Origin: an uncultured Oscillospiraceae bacterium
GTDB taxonomy: Bacteria; Bacillota; Clostridia; Oscillospirales; Ruminococcaceae
Length of the DNA stretch: 64,000 nt
Reading direction: 5' to 3'
NCBI GenBank assembly: GCA_900539695.1
Contig: UQDG01000004.1
Coordinates: 99,229-163,228, forward strand
Numbering within the stretch: position 1 is the first letter of the stretch; every line of letters starts with the position of its first letter. The position numbers were made by a program, and so were the translations under genes. Of the stretch, positions 39,676-48,519 are shown piece after piece. The notes below the pieces were generated by a model. The model was not told where the DNA came from, did not search any database, and was given only the letters and a program-made list of their open reading frames with translations.

Positions 39676-40944
39676 CTATTTTCGCCATATGCCTGGCGGC
39701 ACTGGCGTAGTCGGGACGCTGGGATCCAGTATTGCCGATCGCGTAGCCAGGGCATACTGCGTTACTGGGGAACTGATGTTGTATTGCCGCCCATCGGTGC
39801 CGGTGAGGGTTTTCGTCACGGCGGTCTCGCCCTCGATAATCAAATACATTCCTGGCGCAGCCTGGCAGACGATGGGAACATAATTATCCTCGTACTTGAG
39901 AGCACAGCGCAGGGGGCTTTCGGCCAGCGTGCCGTCTGCCAGATGATACACATACAGCACTTGCCGCTCATCCTGGCGGGCCAGCAAAAACACATCCTCG
40001 TCATACACGCTGTCCAGCGTCATCTCTTGTGGAAGCTCAGCCACCGTCTGCACCTCGTTTGTGCCCAACGGCTGGCGCAGCAGGCGGGTGCCGTCCACCC
40101 ACCACAGCGCATCCCCGGCTAACTTCCGCAGCGGACCAAAGGTATACACCGCCCCCTCGGCCAGCACGATCTCACTGCCGGTGGCGGGGTCCAGTGCGCA
40201 GAGTGTCTCGGTTAAATAGGGCTTCAGATCGTTAAAATTGTCGACACTGTAATAAGCATACACAGGCTCCGGGCAATCAGCGCCGGGCACCCGCCGTGTG
40301 AGCAGCAGCTTGCCATCCCAGGTACCCAGCAGCTGGCCGCCGTACTCGTCCCAGGTCGTGACGGTCTCTATCGTGTCGGCGGCTGGGTTCAGCCGAAGCA
40401 GGCGGCGCTCGTCCAGGCGGGCGGGATCATCGGAGACCATACCGCCTTTGGCATATAAGTACTGTTCGTCGGCGGCTATGGGTGCCCAACCGGCAAGGTA
40501 CCATCCCTGCGGGAAGCTGACCGCCCCGGTCTGGTTTCTGTCAAAATCCGTCACCACCAGCGCCGGAGTGTCGGTCAGCATGCCGGACCAGCTCCAGACG
40601 ATTTGCGCATCGTCAACCTGCAAATTGCCCACCCGGCCGTTCATGGGCAGGCTGTCTGGGGCAGAAATCTCCCGCTCCTCGGCTTCGGCAAAATCGATCA
40701 CGGTGCCGTACCACACATCCGTTTCATCGTACCCGACCTGATACCAGCCGTATTTGTTCGCCGCACCCAGCATGTGCAGCGTGCTTGCGCCATCTTCCGC
40801 AACCACCACCGCGCCGCTTTCCGCTGTCTGAGCAGCATCAGATGCCGAAAAATCAACATCCATACGCGCATTATGACCTGCGCCGCAACCAGATAAAGTA
40901 CAAACTGTAAAAACCAACAATAAAAATACAAAACGAGATTTCAC
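39676..40944 (-). CDS. secreted lipoprotein with beta-propeller-like repeats
   Basis: A 422-residue exported lipoprotein. The start is GTG at 40944 with GGAGG at nine bases; the signal sequence VKSRFVFLLLVFTVCTLSGC ends in an LSGC lipobox, so the mature Cys is residue 20. The body has repeated W/Y-rich strands with short acidic turns (LLGTWDGKLLLTRRV, KLAGDALWWVDGTRLLRQPL), the look of a DUF5050-like propeller. No enzyme motif. It stands alone between two terminators. Confidence 0.75.
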   Translation of the reverse strand: MKSRFVFLLLVFTVCTLSGCGAGHNARMDVDFSASDAAQTAESGAVVVAEDGASTLHMLGAANKYGWYQVGYDETDVWYGTVIDFAEAEEREISAPDSLPMNGRVGNLQVDDAQIVWSWSGMLTDTPALVVTDFDRNQTGAVSFPQGWYLAGWAPIAADEQYLYAKGGMVSDDPARLDERRLLRLNPAADTIETVTTWDEYGGQLLGTWDGKLLLTRRVPGADCPEPVYAYYSVDNFNDLKPYLTETLCALDPATGSEIVLAEGAVYTFGPLRKLAGDALWWVDGTRLLRQPLGTNEVQTVAELPQEMTLDSVYDEDVFLLARQDERQVLYVYHLADGTLAESPLRCALKYEDNYVPIVCQAAPGMYLIIEGETAVTKTLTGTDGRQYNISSPVTQYALATRSAILDPSVPTTPVPPGIWRK

Positions 40945-41007
40945 GCAACATCGCCTCCTTTCCCCTACCCTAACACAGCTATGTTTCCAATTTGTGTCAG
41001 GCAAGAA

Positions 41008-41036
41008 CAAAGCGCAGGGCAAAACGCCCCGCGCTG
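41008..41036 (-). terminator. terminator after the GltD-like gene
   Basis: AGCGCGGGGC-gtttt-GCCCTGCGCT (one mismatch) followed by TTGTTCTT on the minus strand, 19 bases after the stop. Confidence 0.75.
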
Positions 41037-41054
41037 GATGGGTATGTGTAAAAA

Positions 41055-42335
41055 TCAGTTGCCGTCATCGTACTTGGCCATGGGTACGTTGGCGTACTCG
41101 TCGGGCAGCTCGGGCGGCAGGGTCTGCATGTACTCGTGCATGGCCTCGGCCACCTTTTTGCTGTAGGCCACGGCCTCGACTACGGTGCGCGCGCCCTTGA
41201 CGGCATCGCCGCTGGCAAACACGCCGGGCATGCTGGTGTGGCCCAGCTCGTCGGTCACAAACAAGCCGCGCTCGTTAGTTTTCAGGTCGTGTTCGCTCTC
41301 GGTGATGGTGGTGCAGGGACCCTGGCTGATGGAGACGATCACGCTATCGGACGGGTATAGTTCCTCGGTGTCCGGGATGTCGGTCAGGGTGCCGTCCTCG
41401 GCTTCGTTCAGGTCGCGGAACACCACGCCCTTGTCAGTGATCTCCACCGGTTTTTTGTTAAAGTGGAAGTTGACGCCTTCCAGCTTGGCGTAGCTGGCCT
41501 CGTACTCGCTGGCGGTGATCTTTTTGGACAGCGAGAAGCACTCCACATGGCGGGTGCCGTGGCGCAGGGCGGTACGGCAGACATCCATGGCGGCGTTGCC
41601 TGCGCCGATGACGATCAGGCGGCGGCCCAGGTGGTAGACGTCAGGGTTTTGCAGGTAGTTGATGGCATAGTGTACGTTGCCCAGGCTCTCGCCCTTGATG
41701 TGCAGCGTGTTGGGACGCCATACGCCGGTGCCGATGAAGATCGCCTTGTACCCATCGCGGAAGAGGTCCTCCAGCCGCAGGGCCTTGCCCACGTCGGTGT
41801 TGGGGCGGACTTTGATGTCCTTCAGGCGCAGGTGGCGGTACTCGAAGTCGTCCAGCACACTTTTGGGCAGACGGAACTCAGGGATGCCGTAGCGCAGCAC
41901 GCCGCCGATCTTATCGTGGCTTTCAAAAATGGTCACATCGTAGCCGTAGCGGGCCAGGATGACCGCGATGGTCAAACCAGCCGGGCCGCTGCCGATGATG
42001 GCGGCCTTTTTACCGTTGGGGGTGGCGGGACCTTTGGTCATCTGGCTGGCGTAGGTAGAGGAAATGTAGTTCTCGATGACCGAGAAATGCACGGGTGCGC
42101 CCTTGATGCCCTGCACGCAGTGGCCCTCGCACTGGTTCTCGTGGTTGCACACCAGCGAGCAGACGGTGGTCAGGGGGTTATTCTCAAATAGCATCTTGCC
42201 GGCGTCGTCCAGTTTGTTGTCCTTCAGCAGGCGGATGACCTCGGGGATGTTGGTGTGGATGGGGCAGCCCTGTTGGCAGCGGGGCTTTTTGCATCCAAGG
42301 CAATGGTTGGCTTCATCCATTACATGCAATGCCAT
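41055..42335 (-). CDS. GltD-like NAD(P)H-dependent oxidoreductase
   Basis: A 426-residue flavoprotein of the glutamate-synthase small-subunit family. An N-terminal Cys-rich Fe-S region (HCLGCKKPRCQQGCPIHTNI and CSLVCNHENQCEGHC) is followed by the FAD site (IIGSGPAGLTIAVILARYG) and the NAD(P) site (VIGAGNAAMDVCRTAL). No large subunit (GltB) lies nearby, so it may pass electrons to another partner or act alone, as annotated for many clostridial homologues. It stands as a single gene. Confidence 0.87.
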   Translation of the reverse strand: MALHVMDEANHCLGCKKPRCQQGCPIHTNIPEVIRLLKDNKLDDAGKMLFENNPLTTVCSLVCNHENQCEGHCVQGIKGAPVHFSVIENYISSTYASQMTKGPATPNGKKAAIIGSGPAGLTIAVILARYGYDVTIFESHDKIGGVLRYGIPEFRLPKSVLDDFEYRHLRLKDIKVRPNTDVGKALRLEDLFRDGYKAIFIGTGVWRPNTLHIKGESLGNVHYAINYLQNPDVYHLGRRLIVIGAGNAAMDVCRTALRHGTRHVECFSLSKKITASEYEASYAKLEGVNFHFNKKPVEITDKGVVFRDLNEAEDGTLTDIPDTEELYPSDSVIVSISQGPCTTITESEHDLKTNERGLFVTDELGHTSMPGVFASGDAVKGARTVVEAVAYSKKVAEAMHEYMQTLPPELPDEYANVPMAKYDDGN

Positions 42336-42419
42336 GGTTTCTTCTCCTTTTACGAACCGATTTTGCCCGTTAAAAATGCAACAATCTTACAGTTTTACGA
42401 ACATTTATCCATATGTATT

Positions 42420-43589
42420 TTATATTACCACGGGTTTGGTCGTAAAGGCAAGCCCCATCGGCTGGGTTTTGACCCTGCAAAGTGCCGAAAAATCGACAGC
42501 TTTGCTGTGCAATTCGCTGATTTTTGCGGCCTCCGCCCCGCTGCGTGCCAGGTCGGCTAAACTGGTCCCGGCGGGCAGCGCGGCCTGCTTTAAACGGGAC
42601 AGCGCAGTTTTGCGTGCCCCCAATACCTGGATGTAGGGTGGTGCAGGCAGCTCGGCGGGGATGCCCAGCGCAGCGTCCAGCACCAGCCGCCGCAGCCGCG
42701 CATGGGGGTAACGTTTTGTCTTTAGGCGGGTGTACAGGTCGTCCAGGCTGGTGGCCTCCCGCACGGCAGCGGCCAGGCGGTGTTCCAGCCCCTCGCTCAC
42801 ACCGCGCACGGCGGCAAAATCGGCTTCGGGTTTCGCGCGCAGCAGCGCCAGCACGGCAACCTCGAATTTGTTTCCATCCGTCAGCAGTCCCGCCGCCGCA
42901 GCTCTGGTGTACAGCGCTGCCGCCCGCAGGGGCACGTAGGGTTCCCAATCCTCCACCGTCAGGCTGCGCAGGTAGCTGGCGCTGGCCATGGGGATGCCAT
43001 TGTGCTCCCCCGGCCTGCCGCCGCCGTGGGCTGCACCCAGCCGGGGCAGCGCCAGCGGCGTGAGGGCGGCGCCCTGCGCCAAAATGGCTTTGCAGTACTC
43101 GATGCCCAAAATGTTGTTGGGCGTGCGCAGCAGTGTCCCCGCCCCTGGCAGCAGCGCGTCGGCGGCTTCGGCCCGTGCGGCGGCGTAGGTCATGCCGGTG
43201 GAAAGCCGTTCCCGTAATAGGGCGTCCAGCTCCGGCCTGGCCAGCAGCTCGGCCACTTGCGAGAGCTGGGCGGTGTCGGGGTCCTCGGCTCCGAACACCA
43301 GCGTATCGCACCCCAGCGCGGCCAGCAGCCGCACCCCGGCGGAGGCAAACTGCTCGGCTGTGGCACAGGCGTAGGGTGCGGGCAATGTAATGACTAAATC
43401 TGCCCCGGCATCCAGCGCCGCGCACACCCGCACACTCTCGGGCAGCACGGGCACGCCGCCCCGCTGGACGGCACCGCTGCTCATGCAGACAGCCACACAG
43501 CCCGCGCCCGCCGACTTGGCCGCAGCGATCTGTGCGGCATGGCCGTTGTGAAAAGGGTCATATTCGGTGATGATTCCGGCAAATTCCAT
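42420..43589 (-). CDS. tmcAL: tRNA(Met) cytidine acetate ligase, YlbM family
   Basis: A 389-residue nucleotidyltransferase-like protein. ITEYDPFHNGHAAQIAAAKS holds the HxGH-like nucleotide motif, SSGAVQRGGVPVLP and LVFGAEDPDTAQL fit the family. TmcAL makes N4-acetylcytidine at the wobble base of elongator tRNA-Met using acetate and ATP. The gene lies back to back with ackA, both connected to acetate. I start at the ATG at 43589 with AGGAG; the frame upstream is open but overlaps promoter sequence. Confidence 0.88.
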   Translation of the reverse strand: MEFAGIITEYDPFHNGHAAQIAAAKSAGAGCVAVCMSSGAVQRGGVPVLPESVRVCAALDAGADLVITLPAPYACATAEQFASAGVRLLAALGCDTLVFGAEDPDTAQLSQVAELLARPELDALLRERLSTGMTYAAARAEAADALLPGAGTLLRTPNNILGIEYCKAILAQGAALTPLALPRLGAAHGGGRPGEHNGIPMASASYLRSLTVEDWEPYVPLRAAALYTRAAAAGLLTDGNKFEVAVLALLRAKPEADFAAVRGVSEGLEHRLAAAVREATSLDDLYTRLKTKRYPHARLRRLVLDAALGIPAELPAPPYIQVLGARKTALSRLKQAALPAGTSLADLARSGAEAAKISELHSKAVDFSALCRVKTQPMGLAFTTKPVVI

Positions 43590-43649
43590 GCAAAAAACTC
43601 CTGAGCAAGTTGTTAAAAAAAGAACGTGCAAGATTTGTGCGTTCTCGCC

Positions 43650-43678
43650 TTGCAAAAACACTAACCACATTATATAAT
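43650..43678 (+). promoter_or_regulatory. ackA promoter
   Basis: TTGCAA (43650-43655), 17-bp spacer and TATAAT (43673-43678), 58 bases before the ackA ATG. Confidence 0.85.
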
Positions 43679-43735
43679 AAAAATTGTAATAAGGAAAGGG
43701 CGTAATTGTGCCCTTAAAAATAAGGAGGATACCCC

Positions 43736-44947
43736 ATGAAAGTTCTGGTTATCAACTGCGGCTCTTCCAGCCTGAAGTACCAGCTCATCGACATGGACGG
43801 AGAAAAGGTTCTTTGCAAAGGTCTGTGCGAGCGCATCGGTATGGAAAGCAGCATGATCACCCACGAGGGCAACGGCAACAAGGCCACCACGCCCGCCATC
43901 TTCCCCACCCACACCGAGGCATTTGCCGAGGTCGTGAAGAAGATGACCACCGGCGAGGGCAAAGTTATTGACAGCGTTTCCGAGATCGACGCCATCGGCC
44001 ACCGTGTTGTTCACGGCGGCGAGAAGTTCAAGGAGAGCTGCCTGATCACCCCCGAGGTCGTCAAGGCTATCCATGACCTGAGTCCCCTGGCTCCCCTGCA
44101 TAACCCCGCCGCCATCCTGGGTATCGAGGCTTCCTATAAGGTCTTTGGCGAGGATAAGCCCAACATCGCTGTGTTTGATACGGCTTTCCACTCCACCATG
44201 CCCCCGAAGGCCTACATGTACGCCATCCCCTACGAGTACTACGAGAAGTACGGCGTGCGCCGCTACGGCTTCCACGGCACCAGCCACAAGTATGTCAGCC
44301 ACCGCGCCGCCGAGTTTTTGGAGGAGCCCATTGAGCGCCTGAAACTCATCACCTGCCACCTGGGCAACGGTTCCTCCATTGCCGCTGTCGACCAGGGCAA
44401 GGTCATCGACACCTCCATGGGCATGACCCCGCTGGCCGGCCTGATGATGGGCACCCGCTGCGGCGACCTGGACCCCAGCGTGGTCAACTACCTGAAATAC
44501 AACCTGGAGATCACCGGCCACGAGCTGGACGAGATCCTGAACAAGAAGTCCGGCCTGCTGGGTGTTTCCGGCGTTTCCAGCGACAAGCGCGACGTCGAGG
44601 AAGCCGCCGAGCATGGCAACGTGCGCGCACAGCTGGCCAGCGATATGCTGAACTACCAGATCAAGAAGACCATCGGCAGCTACATTGCCGCCATGGGCGG
44701 CGTGGACGCCATCGTCTTTACGGGCGGCATCGGCGAGCACGATGCTGATTCCCGTGCCAAGATCTGCCACCACATGGATTGGCTGGGCATCCGCATCGAC
44801 ACCGACAAGAACCGCGATGCTCACAAGCAGAAGAAGGACGTTGTCGAAGTTACCGCCTGGGGCGCCCGTGTCCGCACCCTGATCATTGAGACCAACGAGG
44901 AGCTGATGATCGCCCGCGACACCAAGGAAGTTGTTGAGAAGCTGTAA
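43736..44947 (+). CDS. ackA: acetate kinase
   Basis: A 403-residue acetate kinase. NCGSSSLKYQLID at the N-terminus, HRVVHGGEKF, GFHGTSHKYVS, HLGNGSSIAAVDQGK and the FTGGIGEHDADSR signature are present in order. It makes ATP from acetyl phosphate in acetate formation or uses acetate. No pta lies beside it. Codon use is strongly biased (GGC, GCC, CTG), fitting high expression, with AAGGAGG before the ATG. Confidence 0.98.
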   Translation: MKVLVINCGSSSLKYQLIDMDGEKVLCKGLCERIGMESSMITHEGNGNKATTPAIFPTHTEAFAEVVKKMTTGEGKVIDSVSEIDAIGHRVVHGGEKFKESCLITPEVVKAIHDLSPLAPLHNPAAILGIEASYKVFGEDKPNIAVFDTAFHSTMPPKAYMYAIPYEYYEKYGVRRYGFHGTSHKYVSHRAAEFLEEPIERLKLITCHLGNGSSIAAVDQGKVIDTSMGMTPLAGLMMGTRCGDLDPSVVNYLKYNLEITGHELDEILNKKSGLLGVSGVSSDKRDVEEAAEHGNVRAQLASDMLNYQIKKTIGSYIAAMGGVDAIVFTGGIGEHDADSRAKICHHMDWLGIRIDTDKNRDAHKQKKDVVEVTAWGARVRTLIIETNEELMIARDTKEVVEKL

Positions 44948-44965
44948 TTGCTTCTTGCATAAAGA

Positions 44966-44995
44966 AAAGGCCAGAGCTGTTCGGCTCTGGCCTTT
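44966..44995 (+). terminator. terminator after ackA
   Basis: AAAGGCCAGAGC-tgttcg-GCTCTGGCCTTT, perfect 12-bp stem, 18 bases past the stop. Confidence 0.92.
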
Positions 44996-45030
44996 CGTTG
45001 TATGTAGCTCCCCTCAAGGGGAACCTATGC

Positions 45031-45486
45031 TCATTCCGCATCCGGGCAATCGCACAAATGGGCCTTTACGGCCTGCATTTCGGCGGGGATATCCTTGCCG
45101 GGCAGGTTTTTTACAGCGTCGATGCTGCCCAGCTTTTGAGCGGTCTCGTAGTACCAGCACTTGTATTCCAGCACCTGCATGGTGTCCTGCAGCTGCTGCA
45201 TCTGGGTACGCAGGGTGTCCTGCTGGCGGCGGAACATGGCCAGCCGGGCGTCGATGGTGGAATCCCCCTGCACGGCCAGCTCGATGTAGATGCGGATGTC
45301 TTTTAACGACATACCGGCTTTTTTCATGCACTCGATGATGCGCAGCCATTCAAAGTCGCTATCTTTGAAAACGCGGATACCGCCCGGCGACCGCTCCACG
45401 AAGGGCAGCAGGCCCTGCTTGTCATAGTAGCGCAGCGTCGATGCCGGTACATGCAGCATCCGCGCCATCTCTCCGACTGTGTACAT
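45031..45486 (-). CDS. MerR-family regulator
   Basis: A 151-residue MerR protein. The winged helix MYTVGEMARMLHVPASTLRYYDK is followed by a dimerisation coiled coil (MFRRQQDTLRTQMQQLQDTM) and a short C-terminal tail with a single Cys pair region (KCWYYETAQ). It belongs to the small-molecule/aldehyde-type MerR group rather than a metal sensor, as no CxC metal motif is seen. Upstream the inverted repeat CTTAAA...TTTAAG (45,523-45,500) suggests self-control. AAGGAG lies upstream of the ATG at 45486. Confidence 0.88.
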   Translation of the reverse strand: MYTVGEMARMLHVPASTLRYYDKQGLLPFVERSPGGIRVFKDSDFEWLRIIECMKKAGMSLKDIRIYIELAVQGDSTIDARLAMFRRQQDTLRTQMQQLQDTMQVLEYKCWYYETAQKLGSIDAVKNLPGKDIPAEMQAVKAHLCDCPDAE

Positions 45487-45527
45487 AAACGACACGCTCC
45501 TTAAACTATACTCTAACTTTAAGTATA

Positions 45528-45694
45528 CACGCCCGGCGCCCCGCCGTCAAGCGGGGCGCCGGAGATTTTGTTCCTTCTTTGAAAAGAAGGAACCGAAGAA
45601 ACTTTCAATGAAAAATTGGGGTATCCCATACGGGATACCCCAATTTTTGTTAAGAGTTCTTTCGGTTCCTTTCTTGCAAGAAAGGAACAAAGCC
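45528..45694. repeat. nested palindromic intergenic element after pnp
   Basis: Three hairpins in a row: CCGGCGCCCCGC...GCGGGGCGCCGG (about 45,531-45,560), the inverted partner segments GTTCCTTCTTTGAAAAGAAGG and GTTCCTTTCTTGCAAGAAAGG that also pair with each other across the centre, and the central perfect stem AAAAATTGGGGTATCCC-atac-GGGATACCCCAATTTTT. The core serves as bidirectional terminator; the outer parts look like a mobile palindromic repeat. Confidence 0.7.
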
Positions 45695-45706
45695 CCCCCC
45701 CCGGCA

Positions 45707-47869
45707 TCACTGTTGGGCAGCGGCCTCGGCGCGCTTCTTGGCGATGGCAGCCAGGGCGTCCTTGCGGGACAGATTGATGCGACCCTGCTGGTCGATGTCC
45801 GTAACCATGACGAAGATGGGATCGCCGACAGCAACGACATCCTCCACATGCTCGACGCGATGATCGTCCAGCTTGGAGATGTGGACCAGGCCCTCTTTGC
45901 CCGGTGCGATCTCAACGAAAGCACCGAAGTTCATCAGGCGGGTCACGCGGCCCTTGTAGATGGCGCCAATCTCCGGGTCCTCCACAATGGTCTTGATGGT
46001 AGCAATGGCGCGCTTGGCGTCATCCTGGTCAATGGCAGAGATGAAGACGTGGCCGTCCTCCTCAATGTCGATCTTGCAGTTGAAGTTGGCGCACATCTCC
46101 TGGATGACCTTGCCGCCCTTGCCGATGACGTCCTTGATCTTGTCGACCGGGATCATCATGCTGAACATCTTGGGCGCATACTTGCTCAGCTCAGCGCGCG
46201 GCTCAGCAATGACCGGCTTGATGATCTGATCCAGGATGTACAGACGGCCCTTGCGGCACTTCTCGAGGGCCTCCTCGACGATTTCGTAGGTCAGGCCATC
46301 GACCTTGATGTCCATCTGGATGGCAGTGATGCCGCGGCGGGTGCCGCCGACCTTAAAGTCCATGTCGCCGTGGAAATCCTCGACGCCCTGGATGTCCAGC
46401 ATGGTCATCCAGCGGCCGCCGTGCAGCGGGTCACCGTCGGTGATCAGGCCGCAGGAGATGCCAGCAACCGGTGCTTTGATGGGCACGCCGGCGTCCATCA
46501 GAGCAAGGGTGGAACCGCAGATGGATGCCTGAGAGGTGGAGCCGTTGGAGGACAGGACCTCAGACACGCAGCGGATGGTGTACGGGAACTCAGCCTGGTC
46601 AGGCAGCACGGGGATCAGGGCACGCTCTGCCAGGTTGCCGTGGCCGATCTCGCGGCGGCCGGGGCTGCGGGGAGCGCGGGCCTCGCCGACAGAATACGGC
46701 GGGAAGTTGTAGTGATGGATGTAACGCTTGTACTGGGTGTCAGACAGGTCGTCCATCAGCTGGGCGTCCTTGGTAGAGCCCAGGGTGCAGATGGTCAGGA
46801 CCTGGGTCTGGCCGCGGGTGAACATGCCGGAACCATGCACGCGGGGCAGCAGACCGACTTCTGCAGCCAGCGGGCGGATCTCGTTGATGCCGCGGCCGTC
46901 AACACGCTTGCCATCTTCCAGCAGCCAGGTGCGCACGACCTTCTTCTGCAGCTTGTAGCTGATGAGATCCAGGTCAGAGGCAGTCAGGTCGGGATGCTCG
47001 GCAGCGATGGCATCCATGATGGGCAGCATAGCGGCGTCGCGGACGTTCTTGTCGTCGGTGTCCATGGCGGCCTTGACTTCGTCCAGATGTTTGGCGTACA
47101 CGTCGGCCAGCAGGGCGTGATCCAGCTCCACGGGGGTAAAGCTCTTTTTCGGCTTGCCGATCTCGGCCACGATGCTGTTGATAAAGGCCAGCATCTTCTT
47201 GATCTCTTCGTGACCGGCGCGGATGGCCTTCATCATGGTCTCCTCGTCGACCTCGTTAGCGCCGGCCTCGATCATAACGATCTTCTCCTCGCTGGCAGCC
47301 AGGGTCAGGGACAGGTCGCTGTGCTCGCGCTGCTCCTTGGTGGGGTTCAGCACGATCTCGCCGTCCACCAGACCGACAGACACACCGGCGATGGGGCCGC
47401 CCCAGGGAATATCAGACATGGCGATGACCAGAGAGGCACCGTTCATGCCGGATATTTCAGCAGAGCAATCGGGGTCCAGGCTCATGACGGTCATGGTCAC
47501 GCAGACATCGTTGCGCATATCCTTGGGGAACAGCGGGCGGATGGGGCGGTCGACCACGCGGGAGGACAGGATGGCATGCTCGCCAGGGCGGCCCTCACGG
47601 CGCATAAAGCTGCCGGGAATACGGCCGGCGGCGTACAGCTTTTCCTCAAACTCCACGCTCAGGGGGAAGAAATCAACGCCGTCACGGGGCTTGTCGCTCA
47701 TGGTGACGTTGCACAGCACGCAGGTCTCGCCGTAGCGGATCATGGCGCTGCCGTTGGACAGACCGCACATTTTGCCGGTCTCGACCACAAAGGGGCGGCC
47801 TGCAAAGGTCGTCTCAAATTTGCGGTACTTGGGGAAGGTTTCCAGCCGGGAAGCAAATTCGTAAGCCAT
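45707..47869 (-). CDS. pnp: polyribonucleotide nucleotidyltransferase
   Basis: A 720-residue PNPase: two RNase PH domains (GSAMIRYGETCVLCNVT; GMFTRGQTQVLTICTLGS), the all-helical linker, then KH (DVIGKGGKVIQEM) and S1 (GAIYKGRVTRLMNFGAFVEI) domains. It degrades RNA 3' to 5' and can add tails. It follows rpsO by about 220 bases with a terminator between, as in many bacteria, and its own leader (47,870-48,040) contains stem-loops that could serve autoregulation. Confidence 0.98.
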   Translation of the reverse strand: MAYEFASRLETFPKYRKFETTFAGRPFVVETGKMCGLSNGSAMIRYGETCVLCNVTMSDKPRDGVDFFPLSVEFEEKLYAAGRIPGSFMRREGRPGEHAILSSRVVDRPIRPLFPKDMRNDVCVTMTVMSLDPDCSAEISGMNGASLVIAMSDIPWGGPIAGVSVGLVDGEIVLNPTKEQREHSDLSLTLAASEEKIVMIEAGANEVDEETMMKAIRAGHEEIKKMLAFINSIVAEIGKPKKSFTPVELDHALLADVYAKHLDEVKAAMDTDDKNVRDAAMLPIMDAIAAEHPDLTASDLDLISYKLQKKVVRTWLLEDGKRVDGRGINEIRPLAAEVGLLPRVHGSGMFTRGQTQVLTICTLGSTKDAQLMDDLSDTQYKRYIHHYNFPPYSVGEARAPRSPGRREIGHGNLAERALIPVLPDQAEFPYTIRCVSEVLSSNGSTSQASICGSTLALMDAGVPIKAPVAGISCGLITDGDPLHGGRWMTMLDIQGVEDFHGDMDFKVGGTRRGITAIQMDIKVDGLTYEIVEEALEKCRKGRLYILDQIIKPVIAEPRAELSKYAPKMFSMMIPVDKIKDVIGKGGKVIQEMCANFNCKIDIEEDGHVFISAIDQDDAKRAIATIKTIVEDPEIGAIYKGRVTRLMNFGAFVEIAPGKEGLVHISKLDDHRVEHVEDVVAVGDPIFVMVTDIDQQGRINLSRKDALAAIAKKRAEAAAQQ

Positions 47870-48039
47870 AGGTTTTCTCCTTCGTTTGGGATGATATGTC
47901 GTTGCCGGACCGCACCCCGGTTTTGAGCAATAAAGCCAGCAGCCAAGCCAGATGCTTGGGTGCTCGATTTACTGCGCAAAACGGCAGTGGCGGGGCGGCC
48001 TTCGTCCATAATAAGAGATGCTAGAACAGGGGTTACTAT

Positions 48040-48080
48040 AAAAAGAACGGGCAAGGTGCGTATGCACCCTGCCCGTTTTT
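48040..48080 (-). terminator. terminator between rpsO and pnp
   Basis: AAAAACGGGCAGGGTGC-atac-GCACCTTGCCCGTTCTTTTT on the minus strand, 16-bp stem with one mismatch and T-run, seven bases after rpsO. Confidence 0.9.
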
Positions 48081-48087
48081 GCGGAAA

Positions 48088-48360
48088 TTACTTGCGCAGA
48101 CCCAGCTCAGCGATCAGGGCACGGTAACGGTTGATGTCCTTCTTCTGCAGGTAGGCCAGCAGATTACGACGGCGGCCGACCATCTTGAACAGGCCGCGGC
48201 GGCTGTGGTTGTCATGCTTGTTGGTCTTCAGATGCTCGGTCAAGTGGTTGATACGAGCGGTCAGCAGAGCAACCTGGACCTCCGGAGAACCGGTGTCACC
48301 CTCGTGGATGGCTGCCTTGGCGATGATGGGCTGCTTATCGATAGCAGATTTCTGGCTCAT
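48088..48360 (-). CDS. rpsO: 30S ribosomal protein S15
   Basis: A 90-residue S15 with the typical [20 protein letters not shown], then [20 protein letters not shown] core ([19 protein letters not shown]) and [12 protein letters not shown] end. It binds 16S rRNA helix h20/h22 and usually regulates its own mRNA. Its leader (48,361-48,465) is about 100 bases and could hold that regulatory fold. ATG at 48360 after GAGG. Confidence 0.97.
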   Translation of the reverse strand: MSQKSAIDKQPIIAKAAIHEGDTGSPEVQVALLTARINHLTEHLKTNKHDNHSRRGLFKMVGRRRNLLAYLQKKDINRYRALIAELGLRK

Positions 48361-48465
48361 GGTAAATACCTCTTTCAAAAAAATATGGATTTGCCGAAAG
48401 CGCAGTAAGGGGTAGTTGGAACCCTAGAGGCATACGCCCCAAACCGAGCCACGGTAACAGTCATA

Positions 48466-48494
48466 AGTATACCATACCCTCCCCCAAATTACAA
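48466..48494 (-). promoter_or_regulatory. rpsO promoter
   Basis: TTGTAA (48494-48489), 17-bp spacer and TATACT (48471-48466) on the minus strand. Confidence 0.75.
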
Positions 48495-48519
48495 GGGGCA
48501 GGATGCAGGTATTTTACAA

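Noticed and set aside
45031..45486. The MerR gene as regulator of the lar promoter
   Set aside because: It is 13 kb away, lacks a visible metal motif and has its own different dyad; no evidence ties it to lar.
47870..48040. Possible riboswitch before pnp
   Set aside because: Stem-loops are present but match no class I know; more likely PNPase/RNase III type self-control structures.
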